This document shows, piece after piece, positions 1-9,800 of a stretch of 64,000 nucleotides of DNA (positions are counted from its first letter, which is position 1; each line of letters starts with the position of its first letter). The notes under the pieces are model-generated. The model was not told the DNA's origin and ran no database searches. It was given only the letters and a program-made list of their open reading frames with translations. A program made the translations under genes and the position numbers. Location: positions 5,394,001 to 5,458,000 of the forward strand of contig NZ_OX638201.1 in assembly GCF_951805225.1 (NCBI RefSeq). Direction: 5' to 3'. This DNA comes from an uncultured Flavobacterium sp. (GTDB taxonomy: Bacteria > Bacteroidota > Bacteroidia > Flavobacteriales > Flavobacteriaceae).

Positions 1-326
1 TTTAGCGTTTCATTTGGTTTCTCAGGTATGTTTTCCTTTACAAGATCTCCTAAGTCTGCAATTGACATTGATTCGTAAATGACATTGGTTATTTGAACAG
101 AATTAGTGCCTGACGCTCCCGTTTCATTCAGATTTAGCAGCAATGTTATGTTTTTTTTTGTAGTGTCATAGCGAAAACTGCTTCCGGTAAAGAAAGGGAT
201 AGTTGTTTTTGAATCCCCAAAACTCATCTCTTTTTTATTTTGCCAATCTAGTGTGAAGCTGCCATTTATCTGGGAAAATGAGATAAATGGAATCAAAAAG
301 AAGTATAAGATTAAGGCTTGTTTCAT
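1..326 (-). CDS. porU: Type IX secretion system sortase PorU, N-terminal part (runs off the left edge)
   Basis: The reading frame starts at the ATG ending at 326 and stays open to the window edge, giving about 108 residues. The protein begins with MKQALILYFFLIPFISFSQ, a clear Sec signal peptide, followed by a beta-rich segment (WQNKKEMSFGDSKTTIP). PorU is a C25-type protease that cleaves the C-terminal sorting signal from cargo of the type IX secretion system at the cell surface. The catalytic domain lies outside the window, so the name rests mainly on its divergent position next to gldJ, the arrangement I recall for F. johnsoniae, and on the N-terminal sequence. A search with the full gene would settle it. 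Confidence 0.72.
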   Translation of the reverse strand, partial: MKQALILYFFLIPFISFSQINGSFTLDWQNKKEMSFGDSKTTIPFFTGSSFRYDTTKKNITLLLNLNETGASGTNSVQITNVIYESMSIADLGDLVKENIPEKPNETL

Positions 327-539
327 AAGCTGAAAAATCGGGTTTAATTTAAAATTATTTTAGTAAGTAAAAATATAGTATTTCATGTTATAGTAAATAA
401 TAAAAAGTATATTTTTGCGTTCGTAACTATAGGTTATTTTCTGGTAAAAAACAGCTAAATAAAATTATTAGAACAGATGTTGCTAATTAAATGTTAATTA
501 TTATATTGCAGCACCTAAATTTATCACCTAAGAATGAGT
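327..539. promoter_or_regulatory. Divergent promoter region between porU and gldJ
   Basis: This very AT-rich spacer of about 210 bp must hold the promoters of both genes. A TATTTTTG stretch near 409-416 resembles the Bacteroidetes -7 box on the plus strand, but no -33 element is convincing. No hairpin or repeat was seen. Confidence 0.4.
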
Positions 540-2225
540 ATGAAAGTAAACAAAATTGTAGCCCTGCAATTAATGATGTCAATGGTATTGATGTTAGGCA
601 CGGCTAGTTGTAGCAAAAAATCGAGTTCCAGTCACGCTTCCAGAGCAACAGGTTGGGATGTAGATAGTCAGAATGGAACGGCTGCTAGAAATGCAGGAAA
701 AAAACAACAGGCTGGTCCTGGTTTAGTTTTTGTTGAAGGAGGTACATTTACAATGGGTAAAGTACAGGATGATGTTATGCACGATTGGAATAACACACCT
801 ACTCAACAACACGTTCAGTCATTCTATATGGATGAAACTGAAGTTACGAATGGTATGTACTTAGAATACCTGGAGTGGTTAAAGAAAGTTTTCCCTCCAA
901 CAGAAGAAAATTACAAAAACATTTACGAAGGAGCATCGCCAGATACATTGGTGTGGAGAAATCGTTTAGGATATAACGAAACGATGACTAACAACTACTT
1001 AAGACATCCTTCTTATGCTAACTATCCTGTAGTTGGTGTAAACTGGATTCAAGCTGTTGAATTTGCTAAATGGAGAACAGACCGTGTTAATGAGGCTGTT
1101 CTTGAGAAAAACGGATATCTTCAAAAAGGTGCTAAAACAAATGATGTTACCGGAGATAATGCATTTAATACTGAGGCTTATTTAATGTCTCCAAGTACTG
1201 CACGTGGTGGTAGTGAAGAAATCGTATTAAAGAAAAATCCAGGTGGAAGAAAACCAAGAGCTGGAAAAGATGGTGTAGTTCCTGAAGCTAAAAATGTGTA
1301 CGCACAACGTTCTTCTGGAGTTATTTTGCCAGAGTACAGACTTCCTACTGAAGCAGAATGGGAATATGCAGCTGCAGCAGATGTTGGACAAAGAGAATAC
1401 AATATATATAAAGGACAAAAGAAATATCCTTGGTCTGGAGATTATACACGTTCATCTAAACGTAAAAACAAAGGAGATCAATTGGCTAACTTTAAACAAG
1501 GAAACGGTGATTACGGTGGAATTGCTGGTTGGTCAGATGATGGTGCAGATATTACAAATGCTGTAAAAAGCTATGCTGCCAATGATTTTGGATTATACGA
1601 TATGGCTGGAAACGTAGCCGAATGGGTTGCCGATGTTTACAGACCTATTATAGATAATGAAGCAAATGATTTTAACTACTTTAGAGGAAATCAATACGCT
1701 AAAAACAAAATTGGTAAAGATGGTAAAATTGAAATTATCACTAAAGATAACATTCAATACAAAACATTAAGTAACGGTAAAAAAGTTGCTACTAATTTAC
1801 CAGGAGAAATTGCTCAGGTTCCAGTTGATGAAAATGAAACTTACTTAAGAACTAACTTTAGTACAAGTGACAACATCAATTACAGAGATGGTGATAAACA
1901 ATCTTCAAGATATTTTGACTTTGGAGATTCTGAGTCAGGACCAAAAGCTGATCAGACAATGTACAACTCTCCTAAACATAATATCACTACTGATAGTTTA
2001 GGTCAAATGGTTAGAAAATATGACAACTCAAGTAAACGTACTACATTAATCGATGATAATGTAAGAGTTTACAAAGGTGGTTCTTGGAGAGATAGAGCTT
2101 ATTGGTTAGATCCAGCTCAAAGAAGATATTTCCCTCAGGATATGGCAACTGATTACATCGGATTTAGATGTGCAATGTCAAGAGTAGGTGCAAAATCTGA
2201 AAAAAGAAAATCGCCTAGAAACTAG
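540..2225 (+). CDS. gldJ: Gliding motility lipoprotein GldJ
   Basis: GldJ is an outer-membrane lipoprotein required for gliding and for stability of the GldK-N/T9SS machinery. The protein has a signal peptide ending in a lipobox (LGTASC, lipidated Cys24). Most of the rest is a formylglycine-generating-enzyme/SUMF1-like fold: GGTFTMG near residue 70, a YRLPTEAEWEYAA motif, DMAGNVAEWV, and a C-terminal GGSWRD...GFRCA block. As in other GldJ/GldK proteins the fold is probably structural rather than enzymatic. I chose the ATG at 540 because it puts the basic MKVNK residues at the very N-terminus; an in-frame ATG at 534 adds only Met-Ser. The length, 561 aa, is as expected. A terminator hairpin follows. 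Confidence 0.93.
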   Translation: MKVNKIVALQLMMSMVLMLGTASCSKKSSSSHASRATGWDVDSQNGTAARNAGKKQQAGPGLVFVEGGTFTMGKVQDDVMHDWNNTPTQQHVQSFYMDETEVTNGMYLEYLEWLKKVFPPTEENYKNIYEGASPDTLVWRNRLGYNETMTNNYLRHPSYANYPVVGVNWIQAVEFAKWRTDRVNEAVLEKNGYLQKGAKTNDVTGDNAFNTEAYLMSPSTARGGSEEIVLKKNPGGRKPRAGKDGVVPEAKNVYAQRSSGVILPEYRLPTEAEWEYAAAADVGQREYNIYKGQKKYPWSGDYTRSSKRKNKGDQLANFKQGNGDYGGIAGWSDDGADITNAVKSYAANDFGLYDMAGNVAEWVADVYRPIIDNEANDFNYFRGNQYAKNKIGKDGKIEIITKDNIQYKTLSNGKKVATNLPGEIAQVPVDENETYLRTNFSTSDNINYRDGDKQSSRYFDFGDSESGPKADQTMYNSPKHNITTDSLGQMVRKYDNSSKRTTLIDDNVRVYKGGSWRDRAYWLDPAQRRYFPQDMATDYIGFRCAMSRVGAKSEKRKSPRN

Positions 2226-2243
2226 GTTTTAGAAATTTCAATA

Positions 2244-2299
2244 AAAAATTCCAAATTCCAAAAGCTGATTATTTCAGTATGGAATTTGGAATTTTTTTA
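2244..2299 (+). terminator. Rho-independent terminator after gldJ
   Basis: Two AAATTCCA-type units (ATTCCAAATTCCA) pair with TGGAATTTGGAAT across a loop of about 19 nt, followed by a run of seven T. The stem is built from the 7-8 bp AAATTCCA unit that recurs at 46706 and 53421. Confidence 0.75.
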
Positions 2300-2341
2300 T
2301 TGTTTTTTTTCTACTTTTACGATCAATAAAATAAAATATAA

Positions 2342-3625
2342 ATGAATATTCAGGACATTCATAACTTGTTTTTACAATGTAAATCTGTTTCAATTGATAC
2401 TAGGAAAATTGAAAAAGATTCTATGTTTTTTGCTATAAAAGGAGAGAATTTTGATGCCAATACTTTTGCGTCAAAAGCACTTGAATTGGGAGCTTTGTTT
2501 GTTATTATTGACAATGCAGCTTATGCTATAGACGAAAGAACTATTCTGGTTGAAAACAGTTTAGAAACATTGCAGGAATTAGCAAAATTTCATCGTTCTT
2601 ATTTAAAATTACCAATTATTGCACTGACAGGAAGTAATGGTAAAACGACAACTAAAGAACTTATTAATGTAGTTCTTTCCAAAAAGTTTAAAACAAAAGC
2701 TACCGTTGGAAATTTAAACAATCATATTGGAGTTCCACTGACTTTATTGTCTTTTTCGAAAGAAACAGAAATTGGAATTGTTGAAATGGGCGCCAATCAT
2801 AAAAAAGAGATTGAGTTTTTGTGTGAACTAGCTCAGCCTGATTATGGATATATTACCAATTTTGGAAAAGCACATTTAGAAGGTTTTGGTGGTGTTGAAG
2901 GTGTAATACAAGGTAAAAGCGAAATGTATCAATATCTTTTAAAGAATGAGAAACTGGCTTTTGTTAATCTGGAAGATCCAATTCAAATTGAGAAATCTAA
3001 AGGAATCGAGACATTTACTTTCGGAATAAATAAAGAGGAATCAAATCTTAATATTAAAAGTGTAGAAGCAAATCCTTTCGTTGTTATTAATTACGAGAAT
3101 TTTAATGTTCAATCTCATTTAATAGGGCTTTATAATGCTAATAATATCAATGCAGCAGTTGCGATAGGAAAGTATTTTAAAGTTGATGAGAATGACGTAA
3201 AACAAGCAATAGAAAACTATATTCCGGAGAATAACAGATCTCAATTGCTGAAAAAAGGATCAAATCAAATTATATTGGATGCATATAATGCTAATCCGAG
3301 TAGTATGGCTGTTGCGATTACTAATTTTCTGCAATTAGAAAATCATGACAAAGTCATGATTTTGGGAGATATGTTTGAACTTGGAAATGAAAGTCATGAA
3401 GAACACAAAATCATTGTCGATTCATTATCAAATCAAAATAACTCCGTTTGTTATTTGATTGGGAAATACTTTTATGAAAATAAAGTTTCTAACGAAAATA
3501 TTCACTTCTTCGAAACTTTTGATGCTTTCGCCGAATATTTAAAAACGATTCATTTTGACGAAAATACAATTTTAATAAAAGGTTCGCGTGGCATGGCGCT
3601 TGAGCGAACATTAGAATATATTTAA
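2342..3625 (+). CDS. murF: UDP-N-acetylmuramoyl-tripeptide--D-alanyl-D-alanine ligase
   Basis: MurF is the cytoplasmic ATP-dependent ligase that adds D-Ala-D-Ala to UDP-MurNAc-tripeptide, the last soluble step of peptidoglycan precursor synthesis. The 427-aa protein is of normal length. The Mur-ligase P-loop GSNGKTTTKE is at residues 97-106, followed by the conserved MGANHKKEI block and the central-domain segment GYITNFGKAHLEGFGG. The C-terminal domain shows LDAYNANPSSM and LGDMFELG, both typical of MurF. The ATG at 2342 is the first in frame and gives a complete N-terminal domain. It lies 116 bp after gldJ, beyond a terminator, so it is probably transcribed separately. Confidence 0.95.
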   Translation: MNIQDIHNLFLQCKSVSIDTRKIEKDSMFFAIKGENFDANTFASKALELGALFVIIDNAAYAIDERTILVENSLETLQELAKFHRSYLKLPIIALTGSNGKTTTKELINVVLSKKFKTKATVGNLNNHIGVPLTLLSFSKETEIGIVEMGANHKKEIEFLCELAQPDYGYITNFGKAHLEGFGGVEGVIQGKSEMYQYLLKNEKLAFVNLEDPIQIEKSKGIETFTFGINKEESNLNIKSVEANPFVVINYENFNVQSHLIGLYNANNINAAVAIGKYFKVDENDVKQAIENYIPENNRSQLLKKGSNQIILDAYNANPSSMAVAITNFLQLENHDKVMILGDMFELGNESHEEHKIIVDSLSNQNNSVCYLIGKYFYENKVSNENIHFFETFDAFAEYLKTIHFDENTILIKGSRGMALERTLEYI

Positions 3626-3627
3626 GT

Positions 3628-3662
3628 AAAAAATCCATCAGCCGCGGCTGATGGATTTTTTC
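3628..3662. terminator. Bidirectional terminator between murF and the PUL regulator
   Basis: AATCCATCAGCC and GGCTGATGGATT form a near-perfect stem with A-run and T-run flanks on both sides. It sits between two convergent genes, so it can stop transcription from either side. Confidence 0.88.
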
Positions 3663-3666
3663 TTTA

Positions 3667-6537
3667 TTAGATGCTCATTAAAAACCCTATGAGATTTTCT
3701 TTTTTATTTAAGCCCAGTTTTTTTCTTAATCTATATCTGGCTAATTCAACACCTCCGGTCGAAATATTCATGATTTCGGCAATTTCTTTCGTCGACATAT
3801 TCATTAATAAATAAGTTGATAAATCGAGTTCTCGAGGTGAAATCGTTGGGTATTTTTCTTTTAATCTTTTTAAGAATTCAAAATGCACGTTTTTGATGTG
3901 TTTCTCCAGATCTTTCCAGCTTTTGTCTGTATTAACCTCTTTGACGATGCTTTTATTCAGTTTACTAACTTGAAATTTAGTTGAGTCATCTAATGCTTCA
4001 ACGTCAATTTCTTTTAGTTTATGGATGATTCCGTTCAGGATTTTGTTTTTCTTTACAACCTGCAAAGAATTATTCACCAGTTCTTTATCTTTTGCTAAGA
4101 TTTTTATTTGTAGCTTGTCATTTTTCAGCTTTTCAATTTCTTTTTCAAGATCATATTGTTCCTGTCTGATTTTTGACTCTTTCTCCAGATAAAGTCTTCG
4201 TTGTTCTATAGTTTCATAATATTTGTTCTTTCTGATCTTCATTTTTATTCGCGTAGAAATCAAATAGATTCCCACAACTATTAATATGAAGTAAAACATG
4301 AAAGCTAAGAAATGTCTGTACCAAGGCGGAGAAATAGTAAAAGAAAGTTTTGCCGGTGAAGATTGTACACCATAACTATTTCTAACTTTTACATTCATTG
4401 TGTATTCGCCTTCACGAAGATTGGTGTATTCTTTCAGTGATATAGTAGACCAATTACTCCATTTGTCATCAAAAGGCTCTAATTGATACGAGAATTCGAC
4501 ATTTTCAAGATTCTCATATGTTGGAGATGAAAATGTAAATCGCACGTGATTTGACGAATAAGGAATGCGAATGTTTTCGGTTTTATTTTGATTGTTTCCC
4601 AAAATAATAGTGTCTCCGGGAAATGAAAAACTACGAATAAAAGCTTTTGGTTTTGTTACGAAGTTATTCAGAAATTGAGAATCGTAATGTGCTAATCCAT
4701 CCGTTAATCCAATAAAAATATTCTTGGAATCAATTGTGTTTACTGACAAATAATTGCTAACTAAGTTTCCGGTTAGGTTTGAAAATGGCGCAACAATATT
4801 TTTATACTTGTTATTTTGTTTCATTAAAACGCCCAAAGATTCATTGAATGCATACCACAAATTAGACTGAGAATCTTCGCTTAATGCGTTTATAATAGGT
4901 ATATTTTTGAATAATTTCGTTAGGTTTTTATCTTCAAAGAATAAATCCTGTTCTTTTGAATATTTATAAAAATGATTGTTGGTTTGAAAATAGATGCGAT
5001 TGTCTATTTTCTGAAGGCTTCCAATGTTTTTAAATTGAGGAGTTAAGTGATCAATTTTTTTGATAGTAGCAAATTTCACTAAATCATTGCTAAGAGACAT
5101 TCTATATATAGATTCATCTTTTTTGAGCCATAAATACGATTCATCAAGTTCAAAACTGTTTGATGATTTGTCGAATCCTGATATTTGATTTTTGTAAACT
5201 AATCCGCTTGGTGTTTTTTGGAATATAGCAAATCCGTCATAATTGGAACCGATATAAAAGCCGGGATGATTTGGTATTTTCTTGAATCCAAAATAACCTT
5301 TTGAATCGATTATATTTGTTACTCTTCCGCCTTTTATGGTTAAAGCTCCTCTGTTGTTTGAGCAAATAAGTTCATTTTCTACGACCTGAACATTCCACGA
5401 TTGGGCTGTAGTTCCTTCGACAAGTTTAAAAACATCTTCTTTAAAACTATTGTTCCAGGCATGGTAAAAAACACCTTGATTTGTGGCAACATATAAGTTT
5501 CCGTCATGAATTACGGATGCATATACGGTACTAATATCATAACTAAAGCCGAAGTAAGTAAATGGAGAACTCTCGTTAACAAATGCAATACCATTGTCAA
5601 GACCTAACCAAAGATTGTTTTTATTGTCTATAAAAGAAGTTAGAACGGTATTATTCTGCAATCCTTTTTTTCTATTGATGTGTTGGATTATTTTCCCATT
5701 ATAATCACATATTATTATACCATCCAAAACCGAGTTTAATACAATAGCACTGTTGTTTATTGTTACGCCGCCAAGAGAGTTGTTCTTCTTAACAAAATTA
5801 TTGGCTTCAGTATCCCAAGGAGTTATTTTATTGTTTTCATAAACAAATAGACCTTTTTCAAGTGTTATAATTAAGGTTTTGTTTTTTGCGATCGAATACA
5901 TTCCCCATATCTCCGTATTATTTAAGCTGGTTGTGTTGGGTAATGTGTATAGTTTCCCGTCTTTATATTCCAATATTCCTTTTTCAACATCTTGTAAATA
6001 AAGCTTGTTATTGACTACAAATGAAAACTGAAAACGTTTAGGGGCTTCTAATATGGATAATTTTCCATTTTTGAATATATAGATTCTGGCAAAAGATTGA
6101 AAGATAGTCTGATTATTAAAGGAATGGATTTTCCAGATAAAGTCAATTATTTTGATTTTCCTCTTATCAACATGTTTGGCTAATGATGTGTATTTAAGTC
6201 TACCTTTAGTATCGGGCTGGAAATAACCAAATTCATTATATCCGCCCACATATATTTTCCCGGAATCATCAATCTTTAAACATCTCACAGAAGTTAGATT
6301 TGGCAATGGATATTTTCGCCATGATGATCCATCAAACTGTAAAAGCCCATTATTATTAGCAAAATATAAGTTTCCGTTTTTATCCTGACCAATATTCCAG
6401 TTTTGAGTACCACCTTTATATTCGTTTCGCTTGTAATTTCTTACATCAGGCAATCCAATGTTTTTTACTTGCCCAAAAAAGGTGATTGTGAATAATGTAA
6501 AAAAAGTAATATAAAAATATGATTTTATCAATTTCAT
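3667..6537 (-). CDS. Membrane-spanning propeller / Y_Y_Y / LuxR-type transcription regulator of the PUL
   Basis: The order of parts is signal peptide (1-23), a long periplasmic region of propeller-like repeats (NLYFANNNGLLQFDG, IYVGGYNEFGYF), a Y_Y_Y immunoglobulin-like domain ending near 740, a single membrane helix (about 742-762), a basic linker and coiled coil (about 770-840), and a C-terminal helix-turn-helix (about 898-945: SPRELDLSTYLL, STKEIAEIMNIS). There is no histidine kinase, receiver or AraC domain, so it is not a hybrid two-component system. It is a one-component sensor that could bind glycan outside and DNA inside. It is transcribed away from the adjacent susC operon, the usual place for a PUL regulator. 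DNA binding and ligand are inferred. Confidence 0.85.
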   Translation of the reverse strand: MKLIKSYFYITFFTLFTITFFGQVKNIGLPDVRNYKRNEYKGGTQNWNIGQDKNGNLYFANNNGLLQFDGSSWRKYPLPNLTSVRCLKIDDSGKIYVGGYNEFGYFQPDTKGRLKYTSLAKHVDKRKIKIIDFIWKIHSFNNQTIFQSFARIYIFKNGKLSILEAPKRFQFSFVVNNKLYLQDVEKGILEYKDGKLYTLPNTTSLNNTEIWGMYSIAKNKTLIITLEKGLFVYENNKITPWDTEANNFVKKNNSLGGVTINNSAIVLNSVLDGIIICDYNGKIIQHINRKKGLQNNTVLTSFIDNKNNLWLGLDNGIAFVNESSPFTYFGFSYDISTVYASVIHDGNLYVATNQGVFYHAWNNSFKEDVFKLVEGTTAQSWNVQVVENELICSNNRGALTIKGGRVTNIIDSKGYFGFKKIPNHPGFYIGSNYDGFAIFQKTPSGLVYKNQISGFDKSSNSFELDESYLWLKKDESIYRMSLSNDLVKFATIKKIDHLTPQFKNIGSLQKIDNRIYFQTNNHFYKYSKEQDLFFEDKNLTKLFKNIPIINALSEDSQSNLWYAFNESLGVLMKQNNKYKNIVAPFSNLTGNLVSNYLSVNTIDSKNIFIGLTDGLAHYDSQFLNNFVTKPKAFIRSFSFPGDTIILGNNQNKTENIRIPYSSNHVRFTFSSPTYENLENVEFSYQLEPFDDKWSNWSTISLKEYTNLREGEYTMNVKVRNSYGVQSSPAKLSFTISPPWYRHFLAFMFYFILIVVGIYLISTRIKMKIRKNKYYETIEQRRLYLEKESKIRQEQYDLEKEIEKLKNDKLQIKILAKDKELVNNSLQVVKKNKILNGIIHKLKEIDVEALDDSTKFQVSKLNKSIVKEVNTDKSWKDLEKHIKNVHFEFLKRLKEKYPTISPRELDLSTYLLMNMSTKEIAEIMNISTGGVELARYRLRKKLGLNKKENLIGFLMSI

Positions 6538-6882
6538 AAATTTTTCTATTTATTTGGGATTTTAAAAGATAAGTATTTGTTTTTTAGTTATTTAACTTCT
6601 TTATATGTCTACTATTTCGTTGTAGGAAGCTCTTTTTTTAATAAAAATAAGCAATCTTATACTAGTGTAGTGTTTATTTTTGCAATTAACATTTTGATAA
6701 CATTTAATATTTATATTTTAAAATATTGTAAATTAGATGTTTATGAAAAAAATGATGTGTTTTTGTAAAGTACAAAAATTTAGTTTGATGTGTTTTTGTA
6801 ATGAAATTTAATTGTTGATAGTAAAAAATTAAGATTATTATTGCATCAAATTACTAATTAATTAACCAAAATTTTTAGAAAA
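6538..6882. promoter_or_regulatory. Divergent control region between the PUL regulator and susC
   Basis: This 345-bp spacer is extremely AT-rich and holds no credible gene. Its notable content is a pair of identical 16-bp direct repeats at 6753-6768 and 6786-6801. No clear TAnnTTTG box could be assigned for susC. Confidence 0.5.
6753..6801. repeat. Pair of identical 16-bp direct repeats, candidate operator
   Basis: TGATGTGTTTTTGTAA occurs at 6753-6768 and again at 6786-6801, exactly 33 bp apart, about three helical turns. The pair lies 82-130 bp upstream of the susC start. Tandem sites in helical phase suit a dimeric or cooperatively binding regulator such as the divergently encoded LuxR-type protein. 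The link to that regulator is inferred from position only. Confidence 0.5.
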
Positions 6883-9800
6883 ATGAAATTAACAAAATTA
6901 CTTATTTTTTGTATTTCGTCTTTGTTATTCTCGGTTATAGCTGTGGCTCAGGATGTCACGGTTAACGGAGTAATAACTGATGAAAGTGGAATGCCAGTTC
7001 CGGGTGCTACTATTGTATTAAAAGGAACAACTAAGTCAACGGCATCGGATTTTGATGGAAAATTCCAAATTCAGTCACCTTCAAATGGTGTTTTAACAGT
7101 TACTTTTATTGGATATGCGCCAGTTAGTGAAGCTGTAAATGGGAGAACAAAAATTACAATTCAATTAAAACCAGAATCACAATCATTAAATGAGGTTGTA
7201 GTTGTTGGATATGGTACTCAAAAGAAATCTGTAGTAACTGGAGCTATTTCCAGCGTAAAAGCAGCTGATCTTGAAAAAGTACCAAACGGAAGAGTTGAAC
7301 AAACATTACAAGGTAGAGTAGCGGGTGTATCTGTTGCTGCTGTTTCTGGACAACCTGGTGAAAAATCAAAGGTTCGTATTAGAGGTATAACTACTTTTAG
7401 AGAAGGTGGAAATGATCCTTTATGGGTTGTTGATGGTATTGCTGTAGACGCAAATGCTATTGGTTTCATCAATCAAAGTGATATCGAATCTATCGAGGTT
7501 CTTAAAGATGCTGCTTCTGCTGCAATCTATGGTACTCGTGCTGCAACTGGGGTTATCTTGGTTACAACTAAAAAAGGAAAATCAGGAAAAATCTCTGTAA
7601 ACTATAATGGTTTTGCAGGTGTTTCTGGTCCGGCTAAAAAATTAGATATGCTTAATGCTACACAGTATGGAGCAATCATGAATGAGAAATCTTTAGCAGA
7701 TGGCGGAGGTATTAAATATGCTAATCCATCAGCATTAGGACAAGGTACAAATTGGCAAGATGCAATTTTTAATAATTCTGCTTTTAGATATACTCACGAA
7801 TTAAGTATTAGTGGTGGTGGTGAAAAATCTACTTTTTATGCTTCTTTCGGAATACAAGATCAAGAAGGTATTGTTGCAACAGAAATTTCAAACTATACAA
7901 AGAAAAATTTCCGTTTAAACTCTACACACAAAATTTCTGATTATTTTACTTTCGGACAAACTTTTGGATATACGCATCAAGTAACTAAAGGTATTGGAAA
8001 TACAAACAGTGAATTTGGAGGACCTTTAAGTTCTGCAATTAACTTAGATCCAATTACTCCATTAGTTGTTACAGATCCTGCAGTTGCTAATACAGGTTTC
8101 TATACAAATCCAAATATTATAAGAGATCCAAACGGAAATCCTTACGGAATTTCTTCTTTAGTTCAACAAGAGATGACAAATCCTTTAGCTTATACGCAAA
8201 CTAGATTGGGTGGATATAGCTGGTCGGATGATTTTGTTGGGAACGCTTATTTAGAGGCTAACATTACTCCTCATTTAAAATTCAGAACTACACTTGGTGG
8301 TAAATTAGCTTATTGGGGAGACCAAGGCTTTACTCCGGTTTTCTTCTTAAATCCAAACATGAAAGCTGATAAAAATAACTATGGACAGAATAATAATAAA
8401 TCATTTTCATGGACTCTAGAAAATATTTTGACTTACTCTAATAAATTTGGTGATCACAGTATTAATGTTTTAGCAGGTCAAGGTGCTTATGTTGAAAACA
8501 TTGGTGGTAAAATTGGAGTAACTATGTTTGGTCTGCCAATCACAAGTTATAGAGATGCTTCTTTTAATTTTGATATTCCTCAAGCTGACAGAGTAAACGT
8601 TTCAGAGGATTTTGTACAACACAAATTAGCTTCGTTGTTCTTACGTGCTAACTATGATTTTAGAGAAAAATATCTTTTCACAGGAATCGTTCGTCGTGAT
8701 GGATCAACTCGTTTTGGTGAAAACAAAAAATTTGGAGTTTTCCCTTCATTCTCTTTAGGATGGGTAATTTCGAAAGAAGGATTCTGGAAAGAAAACAATG
8801 TAGTTAATACATTAAAATTACGTGGAGGTTACGGAGTTGTTGGTAACGATAACATCGATGATTTCAAATACAGAGCTTTAGTTGTTGGTGGATATAACTA
8901 TTCTGTTGGAAACACAGGTGGAATTACAACTGGTTATGGAAACTCAACTTTACCTAATGCTGATTTAGGATGGGAAGAAACATCACAAACTACAATTGGT
9001 CTTGATGCAAAACTTTTCAATGATTTCACTCTTGCATTAGATTACTACAAAAAAACAACAAAAGGAATCTTAAGAAACGTTGTAATTCCTGGATATGTAG
9101 GAGTTGTTGATGCACCGTCTGCGAATATTGCAGATATGGATAACAGTGGTTTTGAGGTTGAATTGGGTTACAAGAAAAGACTTGGAGATTTTAACTTAGG
9201 TGTTAATGCGAATGTTGCTTACTTGAAAAATGAGATTACTTATGTTGGTTCATCTACAAACTACATTGTTGGAGATGCTACTTTCCAATCTATGGGACCT
9301 GTAACAAGAACACAAGTTGGTCACTCATTCAATGAATTCTATGGTTATAAAACAGCTGGTATTTTTCAAAATGAAGCAGAAGTTGCTGCTTACAAAAATG
9401 CTGCTGGAGGTTTAATTCAGCCAAATGCTAAACCTGGAGATTTCCGTTGGACAGATTCAAATGGTGATGGTAAAATTACAGATGATGATAAACAATTCTT
9501 AGGAACAAATATTCCTAAATACACTTTTGGTCTTACTATTAACTTAGACTACAAAAACTTTGATTTCATGGCATTTACTCAAGGATCTGCAGGAAGTAAA
9601 ATTTTCCAAGGTCTAAGAAGACTTGATATCTTGAATGCAAACTATCAAACAAAAGCTTTAGAGCGTTGGGTTGGAGAAGGAACATCAAACGATTATCCTA
9701 GATTGACTAATAACGATCCAAACAAAAACTTCAGTAATATGTCTGATTTTTATCTTGAAAATGGAAATTACTTACGTTTAAAAATTGTTCAGGTTGGATA

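Noticed and set aside
6577..6768. Open frame of 63 codons between the PUL regulator and susC
   Set aside because: Composition is that of AT-rich non-coding DNA (many Phe, Tyr, Ile, Asn), it overlaps one of the 16-bp operator-like boxes, and it fills a promoter region.
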